From positions 1 to 50,785 of the forward strand of contig CACDZF010000006.1 in the NCBI GenBank assembly GCA_902557385.1: a DNA stretch of 50,785 nucleotides, written 5' to 3'. Source of the stretch: an uncultured Pelagibacteraceae bacterium (GTDB taxonomy: Bacteria; Pseudomonadota; Alphaproteobacteria; Pelagibacterales; Pelagibacteraceae). Made by a program: the position numbers and the translations under genes. This document shows, one piece after another, positions 29,547 through 38,070 of this stretch. The first letter of the stretch is position 1; the number at the start of each line of letters is the position of its first letter. Under the pieces are notes generated by a model. It was given only the letters and a program-made list of their open reading frames with translations, made no database searches and was not told the origin of the DNA.

Positions 29547-30424
29547 GCTGCTTTTTTTTTTCTTACTAATGCCTGATAGCTTTCATTTAAATCCAAAATT
29601 GTATTACAAACTTTAAATTTATATTTATCAATACACGAAACTGGGGTTACTTCAGCTGCTGTTCCTGTTAAAAAACATCCAACAAATTTTGACAATTCAT
29701 CAGGTGATATTTTTCTTTCAATAACCTTTATTTTTTTTGATTTTGCAATTTCAATTACTGTCCTTCTAGTAATACCATCTAAGAAAGAGTCTGGCGTAGG
29801 CGTGTGCAAACTTCCTTCGCTATCTTTAAAAAAAATATTAGCTCCTGTAGCTTCCGCAACATTGCCTTCATGGTCTAACATCAGTGAGTCCGTGAATCCT
29901 TGCTGTTCAGCTTCATGTTTAGATAAAGTACAAATCATATATAATCCTGAAGCTTTTGTATCCCAAGGTATCGTATCTGGCGCAGGTCTTCTCCATTTAG
30001 AAATATTTAATTTTATACCTTCAACTTTAAGTTTAGGGTCAAAATAAGATCCCCATTCCCAAGTCGCTATTGCTACATGAATTTTTGTTTGCTGCGCAGA
30101 AATAGCCATCATCTCACTGCCTCTCCAAGCAACTGGTCTAACATAGCCATTTTGAACATTTTGAACTGAAATTATTTTATTGCAGGCATTATTTATTTCT
30201 TTCTCTGAATAAGGTATTTGAAAGCCCATTCTTTTTGCTGAATAGAAAAACCTTGATGTATGTTCTTCAAGTTTAAAAATGCTTCCATCATAAACTCTTT
30301 CTCCCTCAAAAACACAACTAGCATAATGTAAACCGTGACTTAAAACATGAAGTTTAACATCACCCCAGTCAACCAGCTCATTATTATACCAGATTTTACC
30401 TGATCTTTTATCGTAAGTTATCAT
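29543..30424 (-). CDS. ilvE: Branched-chain amino acid aminotransferase IlvE
   Basis: A 293-residue class IV (fold-type IV) PLP aminotransferase performing the last step of valine, leucine and isoleucine synthesis. SHGLHYASCVFEGERVYDG is near the start, K157 in WDTKASG is the probable cofactor lysine, and NVAEATGANIFF plus FLTGTAAEVTPV bind the phosphate and substrate. The length is typical of the bacterial form. It is divergent from the marR-type gene with 65 bp between start codons. Confidence 0.95.
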   Translation of the reverse strand: MITYDKRSGKIWYNNELVDWGDVKLHVLSHGLHYASCVFEGERVYDGSIFKLEEHTSRFFYSAKRMGFQIPYSEKEINNACNKIISVQNVQNGYVRPVAWRGSEMMAISAQQTKIHVAIATWEWGSYFDPKLKVEGIKLNISKWRRPAPDTIPWDTKASGLYMICTLSKHEAEQQGFTDSLMLDHEGNVAEATGANIFFKDSEGSLHTPTPDSFLDGITRRTVIEIAKSKKIKVIERKISPDELSKFVGCFLTGTAAEVTPVSCIDKYKFKVCNTILDLNESYQALVRKKKAA

Positions 30425-30425
30425 T

Positions 30426-30456
30426 AAAGATTTATTTTTTTTAAAAAAATATCTTT
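30426..30456. promoter_or_regulatory. Imperfect palindrome between ilvE and the marR-type gene
   Basis: AAAGAT at 30426-30431 and ATCTTT at 30451-30456 bracket T-rich and A-rich halves that also largely pair, giving arms of about 14 bp with a small offset. It lies directly before two divergent start codons, and a TATAAT (30462-30467) follows on the plus strand. This is a reasonable place for a MarR operator, but the A/T composition makes chance pairing likely. Confidence 0.35.
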
Positions 30457-30489
30457 GTATCTATAATATGTCAATATAACTTACCAATT

Positions 30490-30927
30490 ATGAAAGAACT
30501 TTTATATTTAAAAGATGATCAATTAAAAGGATTTGTTGAAAAACTGTTCATGGGCTACAGGGAGTCTTTCGGAGATGCAAAAAAAATTTTAGAAAAGCAT
30601 TCAATAGGAATAGCTCATCATAAAGTTATTCACCTTTTATCAATATATGAAGGAATTACAGTTTCTGAACTTTTAAAAAAACTCAAAGTTACTAAGCAAA
30701 GTTTAAACAGAATTTTAAAAGATTTAATTAAACTTGATGTTATTTCTTTTGAAAAAGATAAAAGGGATAGCAGACTAAAACATGTTTTATTAAATGAAAA
30801 AGGGCAAAAGCTGTTTAATGAAATATTTTCTGTTCAAAAAAAAAGGATTTATAAAGCTTTTTTAAATTCTAAATCAGAGGAAGTTTTATTTTTTGATAAC
30901 GTTTTAAAAAAAATAATTAATGAATAA
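30490..30927 (+). CDS. MarR-family transcriptional regulator
   Basis: A 145-residue winged-helix regulator. The recognition region ITVSELLKKLKVTKQSLNRILKDL and the wing with the conserved KDKRDSRLKHVLL (Asp-x-Arg) are clear. MarR proteins bind as dimers to palindromes and usually repress near genes until a small ligand binds. It is first in a three-gene unit with a response regulator (8-nt overlap) and a histidine kinase, so it may control that pair or ilvE; the effector is unknown. Confidence 0.92.
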   Translation: MKELLYLKDDQLKGFVEKLFMGYRESFGDAKKILEKHSIGIAHHKVIHLLSIYEGITVSELLKKLKVTKQSLNRILKDLIKLDVISFEKDKRDSRLKHVLLNEKGQKLFNEIFSVQKKRIYKAFLNSKSEEVLFFDNVLKKIINE

Positions 30928-31597
30928 ATTTGATGCGCATATACTAGTTGTTGATGATGATGAGGGTATAAGAAACTTAGTTAAACAGTATTTAAACGAG
31001 AATAACTATTTAATTACAACCGCTGACAGCGCTGAAGATGCTAAAGAAAAAATTTCTATCATAAAATTTGATTTAATTGTTTTAGATGTAATGATGCCTG
31101 GTAAAAGTGGATTGGAATTCACATTAGAAAATAAAGAAAAAATTAATACTCCTATTATTTTATTAACAGCTAAAGGTGAGGCAGAGGAAAGAATTGAGGG
31201 ACTGGAAGTTGGTGCGGATGATTACTTGCCGAAACCATTTGAACCAAAAGAACTCATATTAAGAATAAAAAATATTTTAAATAAAACAAAAAATAAGTAT
31301 CAAAAAAGATTTGTAGAATTTGATAATATTAAAATTGATTTAAATAAATTAATAATTATTAAAAACAATAGTGAATTTAAAATAAACAATACAGAAAAAA
31401 TAATTCTTGAAAAAATGATCAATGCACCTGGCGAAACATTTACTAGAGAGTCTATTGGAAACTTAATTGACATTGACAAAGAAAGATCAGTAGATGTAAT
31501 AATAACCAGGTTAAGAAAAAAAATCGAAATTGATCCAAAAAATCCAAAATATCTTCAAACAATTAGGGGAGCGGGTTATGTTTTATGGGTTGAATAA
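30920..31597 (+). CDS. ompR: OmpR-family response regulator
   Basis: A 225-residue two-component regulator. The receiver domain has the acidic pocket at VVDDDEG (about 11-15), the phosphorylated aspartate D56 in IVLDVMMPG, and the conserved TAK lysine. The C-terminal winged helix ends in the classic RSVDVIITRLRKKIE and TIRGAGYVL. It overlaps the downstream kinase gene by 20 nt and is translationally linked to marR upstream. OmpR-like control of outer-membrane or osmotic genes is inferred from the kinase type; the targets are unknown. Confidence 0.93.
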   Translation: MNKFDAHILVVDDDEGIRNLVKQYLNENNYLITTADSAEDAKEKISIIKFDLIVLDVMMPGKSGLEFTLENKEKINTPIILLTAKGEAEERIEGLEVGADDYLPKPFEPKELILRIKNILNKTKNKYQKRFVEFDNIKIDLNKLIIIKNNSEFKINNTEKIILEKMINAPGETFTRESIGNLIDIDKERSVDVIITRLRKKIEIDPKNPKYLQTIRGAGYVLWVE

Positions 31598-32891
31598 ATT
31601 TATAAAAAATTTACTACCTAAACAATTATTTTACAGAGCTTTACTTATTGTTGCGACTCCAATTATTATCTTGCAAATAATTATCTCAGTAGTTTTTTTT
31701 GACAGCCTTTGGATCAAAACTAATAAAGGAATGACAAGAGCACTTGTTGGTGAAATTAAATTTTTTATAGATGCATATGATAACGAACAGTACAATAAAG
31801 ACTCTTTAACAAAACTTTTTTCAGAGGCTCACAATTTAAAGGTTAAATATTTTCCTCATAAAATTTTACCAAACGATGACCTAGAACGATGGTTTAGCCC
31901 AATGGATAGAACTTTAAGAAGAGAGCTTAAATCTCAATTTGCCAGTCATTGGTTTGATACTACTTCTATGCAAGAATTAATTGATTTAAAAATAAAATAT
32001 TTAAATGGATATTTTCAATTTATTGTTCCTAAAGATAGAGTAACGAACTCCTCGGCAAGAATTTTTGCTTTATGGATAACTCTTCCAGCATTTTTGTTAA
32101 TTATTATTGCTTTAATATTTTTAAAAAATCAGACCAGACCAATCATTAACTTAGCTAAAGCATCTGCAAAATTTGGAAGAGGTGAGGATGTTGATGAATT
32201 TAGGCCATCTGGTGCTTTAGAAATTAGACAGGCAGGTTACGAATTCGACAAAATGAGAAAAAGAATTATGAAACATTTAAATCAAAGATCAGAAATGTTA
32301 TCTGGAATTAGTCATGATCTTAGAACGCCCCTAACAAGAATAAAATTACAACTTGCATTAATTAAAGACAAAGATGTTTCAAAAAAATTATCAGATGATG
32401 TCCAAGAGATGGAAAAAATGCTTAATGAATATTTGCAATTTGCTAGCTCTCGTTCATTAGAAAAGAGTGAAAATTTTAATTTAACTAATTTAATAATTAA
32501 TATTATTAAAAAATATGAAAACAAAAAAATAACTTCTGATATAAGTGAAAATATATTTATGGATGGTAGAAAAAACTTAATAATAAGATGTATTAATAAT
32601 TTAATTGATAATAGTGTTAAGTATGCAAATAAAATCCATATCCAACTCTCCAAAAGTAACAACCATAACATTATAGTTATAGATGATGATGGGCCGGGAA
32701 TAGATAAAAAAGAATATGAAAATGTATTTAAACCGTTTTATAAAATCAATAAAAGTCGAGGAGATGCAAAATCGAGTGTTGGACTTGGATTATCGATTGC
32801 ATCAGATATAATTAGGTCTCATGGTGGAAATATAATGTTAGATGTATCACCATCAAAAGGGCTAAGAGTTAAAGTTTTTTTACCTTTCTAG
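31578..32891 (+). CDS. envZ: Sensor histidine kinase, EnvZ-like
   Basis: A 437-residue membrane kinase counted from ATG 31578; an in-frame upstream start at 31530 would run further into the regulator gene and is less likely. Two membrane helices (about 19-41 and 163-183) enclose a periplasmic region of about 120 residues, followed by HAMP, the phospho-accepting H246 in GISHDLRTPLTR, and the ATPase domain with NLIDNSVKYA, DDGPGI and GLGLSIA. The H-box with DLRTPLTR is typical of EnvZ-like kinases. It overlaps the convergent ubiK gene by 23 bp. Confidence 0.93.
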   Translation: MFYGLNKFIKNLLPKQLFYRALLIVATPIIILQIIISVVFFDSLWIKTNKGMTRALVGEIKFFIDAYDNEQYNKDSLTKLFSEAHNLKVKYFPHKILPNDDLERWFSPMDRTLRRELKSQFASHWFDTTSMQELIDLKIKYLNGYFQFIVPKDRVTNSSARIFALWITLPAFLLIIIALIFLKNQTRPIINLAKASAKFGRGEDVDEFRPSGALEIRQAGYEFDKMRKRIMKHLNQRSEMLSGISHDLRTPLTRIKLQLALIKDKDVSKKLSDDVQEMEKMLNEYLQFASSRSLEKSENFNLTNLIINIIKKYENKKITSDISENIFMDGRKNLIIRCINNLIDNSVKYANKIHIQLSKSNNHNIIVIDDDGPGIDKKEYENVFKPFYKINKSRGDAKSSVGLGLSIASDIIRSHGGNIMLDVSPSKGLRVKVFLPF

Positions 32892-33120
32892 ATTTTCTTT
32901 TAATAGTCTTTTCAATTTTTTCTATTTTTTTTTCTAAAATTTCGATTCTTCGATTTTGTACTTCTGTTTCCTCTTTACTGGTTATTTTCATCTTAAAAAT
33001 TATTTCGTCTCTTTTTGATCTTAAAATATTTAAAATTTCTGTGCTTAAATCTTTATATGATACAAGTCCTTGCTCAAATAATTTAGCTAATTTATCAATT
33101 ACAAATTTTGATTTTGACAT
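32869..33120 (-). CDS. ubiK: UbiK/BMFP-family accessory factor
   Basis: An 83-residue protein from ATG 33120; a longer frame to 33216 exists but would cover the lgt start and is unlikely. FVIDKLAKLFEQG and SYKDLSTEILNILRSKRDEI match the BMFP/YqiC family, and the C-terminal third is a coiled coil rich in Ile, Glu and Lys. UbiK helps ubiquinone synthesis proteins on lipid in E. coli. Part of a ubiquinone-type hydroxylase gene lies at the far end of this window but is not adjacent. Confidence 0.82.
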   Translation of the reverse strand: MSKSKFVIDKLAKLFEQGLVSYKDLSTEILNILRSKRDEIIFKMKITSKEETEVQNRRIEILEKKIEKIEKTIKRKSRKVKKL

Positions 33121-33165
33121 ACAATTCTTTAAAAATCTAATATACTCTAATTTTATATAATTAAA

Positions 33166-33939
33166 ATGTTTATAAACAATTTTGACCCAGTTGCATTCAC
33201 TTTTCTTTCTTTGCAAATTAAATGGTACTCGATCTCTTATATTTTGGGGATTGTTTTAGGTTGGACCTACTGTAAAAAAAAATTAATTGAGGATAAAAAA
33301 ATTCTTAATTTATTTGATGACTTGATAGTCTATATAATTTTTGGAATTATTATAGGCGGAAGATTAGGTTATGTATTGCTGTATAATTTAAAATATTATT
33401 TGGAAAATGTTTCTGAAATTTTAATGATTTGGAATGGAGGAATGTCTTTTCATGGAGGTTTGATAGGTGTAATTATCGCAGTTTTTTTATTTAGTAAAAA
33501 ACATAAAATAAATTCATATATATTTTTAGATTTAATTTCTTTAGTTGCTCCTATTGGTATTTTTTTTGGAAGAGTAGCAAATTTCATTAATTCTGAACTA
33601 TACGGTAAAGAAACAGATGTTTTATGGTCTGTTAAATTTTTAGCTGTAGATAATATTCCAAGACATCCCTCACAAGTTTACGAAGCAATACTGGAGGGTA
33701 TAATATTGTTTATTTTGTTAAATTATATATTTAAAAAAAAAATATTTATTAAACCAGGTACAATTTCTGCAATTTTTTTAATTTTATATTCTTTATTTAG
33801 GTTTTTTGCTGAATTTTTTAGAGTTCCAGATATACAAATCGGATATATAATTTTTAATTTCAGTATGGGGCAAGTTGTAAGCGCTATTTTCTTTGCTTTG
33901 GGAATTTATTTATTTTTAAAAAAAAATAATGCAACTTAG
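33166..33939 (+). CDS. lgt: Prolipoprotein diacylglyceryl transferase Lgt
   Basis: A 257-residue, seven-helix inner-membrane enzyme that moves diacylglycerol from phosphatidylglycerol onto the cysteine of lipoprotein precursors. The conserved GGRLGYVLLYN, HGGLIG and GRVANFINSELYG segments, plus RHPSQVYEA near the active site, are present. It starts a plus-strand run of seven genes and overlaps the next gene by 11 nt. There are 45 bp to the divergent ubiK start. Confidence 0.96.
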   Translation: MFINNFDPVAFTFLSLQIKWYSISYILGIVLGWTYCKKKLIEDKKILNLFDDLIVYIIFGIIIGGRLGYVLLYNLKYYLENVSEILMIWNGGMSFHGGLIGVIIAVFLFSKKHKINSYIFLDLISLVAPIGIFFGRVANFINSELYGKETDVLWSVKFLAVDNIPRHPSQVYEAILEGIILFILLNYIFKKKIFIKPGTISAIFLILYSLFRFFAEFFRVPDIQIGYIIFNFSMGQVVSAIFFALGIYLFLKKNNAT

Positions 33940-34981
33940 TAAAGATAAAATTCTCACACTAGACAAATATATTGATGAAGCGTTGTACAATAAAAAGTCT
34001 GGTTATTACATGAATTCTAATCCCTTTGGTAAAAATGGTGACTATATTACGTCTCCTAATATTTCGGTATTATTTTCTGAGATGATTGCAATTTGGGTAA
34101 TTTTATTATGGAAAAAATTAAAATCTCCAAAAAAATTTAACCTTGTAGAACTTGGCGCGGGTAATGGAGAAATGATTTTTCAAATAATTAAAACATTTGA
34201 AAAATTTCCATTAATTAAAAATTCTTGTAAAATTAATATCTTAGAAAAAAGTCTTTATTTGAAAAAAATACAAAAAAACAAATTAAAAAATTATAATATA
34301 AATTGGATAAACGATTTAAGTTTTTTATCAAATTCACCGACTATATTTATTGCTAACGAATTTTTTGATGCATTGCCTATAAAACAGTTAGTTAAAAAAG
34401 GAAATAAATGGTATGAAAAAAATGTAAAATATTCAAGATCTAAGGCACCAGTATTTTTAGATAAATTGATTAATATTAAAAAATTCGAAAAAAAAATTGG
34501 TTTCGAAATTTCTAATAAACAAAATTTCGTTGAATATTCTCCCTTATCTATAAAATACTTAAAATTTATTTCAAAAATTATCAAAAACAAAACTGGTGGC
34601 CTACTTATCATAGACTATGGATATACTGACCAAAAAATGAAAAATACTCTTAAGTCCATATCAAAACATAAGATAAGCAATGTTTTAGAAAATTTTGGTA
34701 AATCTGATATATCTTACGATATAAATTTCAAATTGATTGAAAAAATCGTAAAAAAATTTGGATTAAAAGTTAATGGAATCACAAGCCAAAAAAGATTTTT
34801 ACAGGAATTGGGCATACTAGAAAGAGCAGAAATTATTTCAAAAAATTTACCTTTTTCTAAAAAAGCAAATATATATTTAAGATTAAAGAAACTAATGGAT
34901 GAAAATACAATGGGAAAATTGTTCAAAGTGATGTTTATATCCAAAAAAAATATGAAATTTAAAATAGGATTTAATAATTGA
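33929..34981 (+). CDS. MidA/NDUFAF7-family SAM-dependent methyltransferase
   Basis: A 350-residue protein of the family that includes mitochondrial NDUFAF7, which methylates an arginine of a complex I subunit. The family start (YIDEALYNKKSGYYM, FGKNGDYITSP), the SAM motif VELGAGNGEM, and IANEFFDALPIKQ are all recognisable. A role in complex I maturation is plausible but taken from the mitochondrial relative. It overlaps lgt by 11 nt and pgeF by 4 nt. Confidence 0.9.
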   Translation: MQLSKDKILTLDKYIDEALYNKKSGYYMNSNPFGKNGDYITSPNISVLFSEMIAIWVILLWKKLKSPKKFNLVELGAGNGEMIFQIIKTFEKFPLIKNSCKINILEKSLYLKKIQKNKLKNYNINWINDLSFLSNSPTIFIANEFFDALPIKQLVKKGNKWYEKNVKYSRSKAPVFLDKLINIKKFEKKIGFEISNKQNFVEYSPLSIKYLKFISKIIKNKTGGLLIIDYGYTDQKMKNTLKSISKHKISNVLENFGKSDISYDINFKLIEKIVKKFGLKVNGITSQKRFLQELGILERAEIISKNLPFSKKANIYLRLKKLMDENTMGKLFKVMFISKKNMKFKIGFNN

Positions 34982-35739
34982 TAAAATCAAAAAAACTCTC
35001 AAAATATAAAATAGTAAGCCATGGATTCTTTGATAGTAAAGGTGGTAAATCAAAAGGAATATATAAAAGCCTCAATTGTGGAATAGGCTCTTCAGATTAC
35101 CAAAAAAATGTAAAACAAAATTTAAGAATTGTTTGCCAAAAGCTTAGTCTTAATTATGAAAAACTTTTTTTATTAAATCAAGTTCACAGTAGTAAATTCC
35201 ATTTTTTAAATGAAAATTATAAAAAAAATAATAAAAAACTCATAGGAGATGCATTAATAACAAATCAAAAAAAACTAATTATCGGTGTTTTGACCGCTGA
35301 TTGCGTACCAATACTTATTTATGATAATAAGCTCAAAATTATATCAGCAATTCATGCGGGGTGGAAAGGAGCCTATAAAGGAATTATCAAAAAAGTTATA
35401 AAGTTTCTTTTAAAAAATGGTAGCGAATCAAAAAATCTAGTGGCTGCAATTGGACCATGTATATCTCAAAATAGTTATGAAATTAAGAAAGATTTTAAAA
35501 ATAAATTTTTAAATCAAAGTAAAAAAAATGAAATTTTTTTTAAAAAAAATAAGAATAAAACATATTTTGGCCTTAATAAGTATGTTTATTATCAATTGAA
35601 AAGTCTGGGATTAAAAAAAATAGATATAATCAATAAGGATACTTACAATCCAAAAAATAACTTTTTTAGCGCAAGAAGAGCTATACATAAGAAAGAAAAT
35701 GATTATGGTAGAAATATTTCAATAATTATGATTAATTAG
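34978..35739 (+). CDS. pgeF: Peptidoglycan editing factor PgeF / YfiH-type protein
   Basis: A 253-residue laccase-domain (DUF152) protein. The metal-binding set is visible: the histidine in NQVHSSKFH, the cysteine in TADCVPI, and the histidine in HAGWKGAYKGI. E. coli PgeF removes mis-incorporated amino acids from peptidoglycan precursors; relatives show purine nucleoside phosphorylase or adenosine deaminase activity. The start is TTG at 34978, overlapping the stop of the preceding gene (TTGA), so translation is probably coupled. Confidence 0.9.
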   Translation: MIKSKKLSKYKIVSHGFFDSKGGKSKGIYKSLNCGIGSSDYQKNVKQNLRIVCQKLSLNYEKLFLLNQVHSSKFHFLNENYKKNNKKLIGDALITNQKKLIIGVLTADCVPILIYDNKLKIISAIHAGWKGAYKGIIKKVIKFLLKNGSESKNLVAAIGPCISQNSYEIKKDFKNKFLNQSKKNEIFFKKNKNKTYFGLNKYVYYQLKSLGLKKIDIINKDTYNPKNNFFSARRAIHKKENDYGRNISIIMIN

Positions 35740-35748
35740 GACATCTCA

Positions 35749-36681
35749 ATGAAATTGCTAACTGGAAATAGTAATAAAAACCTAAGCAAAAAAATTGCTA
35801 AAAATTTAAAATCAAAATTAATAAACTCAAGCATTAGAAAATTTGCAGATGGAGAAATTTATGTAGAAATAAATGAAAACATAAGAGGTAATAGTATTTT
35901 CATAATCCAATCTGTATCTTCTCCAGCCAATGATAATTTAATGGAATTATTATTATGTATAGATGCTCTTAAAAGATCCTCTGCAAAAAATATTACTGCG
36001 GTAATTCCATATTTTGGATATGCTAGACAAGATAGAAAAGTAGTTCCAAGAACTTCGATATCTGCAAAATTAGTTTCTAATTTGATAACTAAGGCAGGAG
36101 CAGACAGAGTGGTTACGGTTGATCTACATGCTGGTCAAATCCAAGGTTTTTTTGATATACCGGTAGATAACTTATTTGGTACTCCAATCTTTGCTAGACA
36201 TATTAGAAAAAATATTAAAAGTAAAAATATTATTTGTGTGGCTCCAGATGTTGGAGGGACTGAGAGAGCGAGAGCTTTAGGAAAATTATTAGATGTTGGT
36301 TTAGCAATAGTTGATAAAAGAAGACCTGCTCCAGGAAAATCTCAAGTAATGAACGTGATAGGAAATGTTAAAGACAAAACTTGTATTCTAGTAGACGATA
36401 TAATTGATTCTGGCGGAACAATTGTTAATGCAGCAAAAGCATTGAAAGATAGAGGCGCAAAAGAAGTTTATGTTTATATAACTCATGGTGTTTTAAGTGG
36501 TGATGCAATTAATAAAATTAAAAAATCAATAATAAAAAAATTAGTAATTACCGATACTATAGATAACTTAGGCAAAACTAATAAAGCTAAAAATATTGAA
36601 GTACTATCAATTTCAAACTTAATGGCTGAGGCAATCAAACGAATATCTAATTCCACATCTGTTTCGGACTTGTTTAAATAA
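35749..36681 (+). CDS. prs: Ribose-phosphate pyrophosphokinase Prs
   Basis: A 310-residue PRPP synthetase providing phosphoribosyl pyrophosphate for nucleotides, histidine and tryptophan. [10 protein letters not shown], the [14 protein letters not shown] flexible loop, the [11 protein letters not shown] metal site and the PRPP loop [10 protein letters not shown] are all present at normal spacing. Start ATG 35749 follows a modest purine-rich leader. It is followed by rplY after 46 bp. Confidence 0.97.
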   Translation: MKLLTGNSNKNLSKKIAKNLKSKLINSSIRKFADGEIYVEINENIRGNSIFIIQSVSSPANDNLMELLLCIDALKRSSAKNITAVIPYFGYARQDRKVVPRTSISAKLVSNLITKAGADRVVTVDLHAGQIQGFFDIPVDNLFGTPIFARHIRKNIKSKNIICVAPDVGGTERARALGKLLDVGLAIVDKRRPAPGKSQVMNVIGNVKDKTCILVDDIIDSGGTIVNAAKALKDRGAKEVYVYITHGVLSGDAINKIKKSIIKKLVITDTIDNLGKTNKAKNIEVLSISNLMAEAIKRISNSTSVSDLFK

Positions 36682-36727
36682 TCTTCTTGAGTTATTTTTT
36701 AATTAAGTTATAAAGCTTTGTTTTTTT

Positions 36728-37480
36728 ATGAATTCAATTGAAGCAACCATTAGGAATACAAGTACCAAGGGTGAGCTTGGTGCGTTAAGAAAAAAAGGCA
36801 TAGTTCCTGGAATAATTTATGGTGGAAAAGATCAAAATCAAAAAGTTTCTGTTTCCAAGAAAGAAATTAAAATTTTATTAGAAAAAGAAAACTTTTTGTC
36901 AAATGTATTGGCACTTAAGCTTGATGGAAAAGATCAAAAAGTACTTCCTAGGGAAATAAAATATGACATTATTACAGATGAACCAATCCATTTAGATTTT
37001 TTAAGAATTGTTGACGGAACAAGAGTAATTTTAGAAATCCCTGTTAAATTTATTAATAATGAAAAATCACCTGGTCTAAAAAGAGGAGGTGTATTAAATA
37101 TAGTTAGAAGAAAAGTTGAGCTAAAATGTCCAACTGAAAATATTCCAACAGAATTAGTTATAGACTTAGATGGTGTAGATATAGGTGATAGTTTTAAAAT
37201 CTCATCTATCAAGTTGCCAGAAAATGTTACACCCACAATTCAAGGGCGTGATTTTGTGATTGCCACACTAGCAGCACCAACTATTATAAAAGAACCAGAA
37301 AAACCAGCAGAAGAAACTGCTGAAGGCGCAGAAGGAGCAGAAGGAGCAGAAGGTGCCGAGGGAACTGATGGAGAAACTAAAGCCGCAGCCGAAGGTGATA
37401 AGAAGGAAACTGATAAAGAAAAAAAAGATGGAGATAAAAAAGCTCCTGAAAAAAAAGAAGCTCCTAAAGAAAAAAAATAG
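36728..37480 (+). CDS. rplY: 50S ribosomal protein L25 (Ctc form) with a charged repeat tail
   Basis: A 250-residue long-form bL25 that binds 5S rRNA. The N-terminal L25 domain runs to about residue 95 (GALRKKGIVPGIIYGG) and the TL5-like C-terminal beta domain to about 183. The last 60 residues are low complexity: AEG repeats, then a Lys/Glu-rich end. Such tails occur on other alphaproteobacterial L25 proteins but vary. It lies between prs and pth, a common gene order in the class. Confidence 0.95.
   Translation: MNSIEATIRNTSTKGELGALRKKGIVPGIIYGGKDQNQKVSVSKKEIKILLEKENFLSNVLALKLDGKDQKVLPREIKYDIITDEPIHLDFLRIVDGTRVILEIPVKFINNEKSPGLKRGGVLNIVRRKVELKCPTENIPTELVIDLDGVDIGDSFKISSIKLPENVTPTIQGRDFVIATLAAPTIIKEPEKPAEETAEGAEGAEGAEGAEGTDGETKAAAEGDKKETDKEKKDGDKKAPEKKEAPKEKK
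37319..37363 (+). repeat. Tandem 9-bp repeat in rplY (five copies)
   Basis: Five 9-bp units of the form GCNGANGGN encode Ala-Glu-Gly five times. The middle units are identical (GCAGAAGGA) and the outer ones differ at one to three bases. Being a multiple of three, gains or losses would leave the frame open. Confidence 0.85.
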
Positions 37481-37509
37481 TGAAAATTTCAGTAAACAAC
37501 TAAACAATT

Positions 37510-38070
37510 ATGCTTTTATTTGTAGGTCTAGGAAATCCAACGCCTGATAGCGAAAATAATAGACACAATATTGGTTTCAAAATTATTGATGCTATAAATA
37601 AAAAATTTAGCCTATCAAAACAAAAGCCAAAATTTAAAGGATTACTTACAACTGGTAATATTAATAGTAAAAAAGTTTATGCTATTAAACCTTTAACTTT
37701 TATGAATAACTCAGGTATATGTATTCGTGAGTTGATTGAGTATTTCAAAATAGACGCCGAAAATGTAATTGTATTTCACGATGATTTAGATATTGGTTTT
37801 GGAAAAATAAAAGCGAAGTTTGGTGGATCTAGTGCGGGACACAATGGGATTGAGTCAATAGATAAATTTATAGGAAAAGATTATTCAAGAGTAAGAATTG
37901 GAATTGGTAAGCCTAATTTAAAATCTAATGTTGTAGATCATGTACTGAAAGATTTTGATGAAGAAGAAATTAATGAATTGAAAAAAATTACAGAAAATAT
38001 AACTGGATCACTAGAAATATTAATTGATAAAAAACTAGATCTTTTTTCTAGCACAGTTAATAACAAATAA
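37510..38070 (+). CDS. pth: Peptidyl-tRNA hydrolase Pth
   Basis: A 186-residue enzyme that frees tRNA from stalled peptidyl-tRNA. VGLGNPTPDSENNRHNIGF carries the substrate-binding Asn and the catalytic His; PLTFMNNSG and the FHDDLDIGFGKIK and GGSSAGHNGI segments complete the active-site cleft. The length is normal. Its stop codon shares a base with the ychF start (TAATG). Confidence 0.97.
   Translation: MLLFVGLGNPTPDSENNRHNIGFKIIDAINKKFSLSKQKPKFKGLLTTGNINSKKVYAIKPLTFMNNSGICIRELIEYFKIDAENVIVFHDDLDIGFGKIKAKFGGSSAGHNGIESIDKFIGKDYSRVRIGIGKPNLKSNVVDHVLKDFDEEEINELKKITENITGSLEILIDKKLDLFSSTVNNK

Noticed and set aside
33121-33216. N-terminal extension of the UbiK-like protein up to 33216
   Set aside because: It would overlap the lgt start on the other strand and adds residues unlike the family; ATG 33120 gives a normal UbiK length.
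37268-37507. Minus-strand phenylalanine- and serine-rich frame
   Set aside because: It is the complement of the AEG- and lysine-rich rplY tail.
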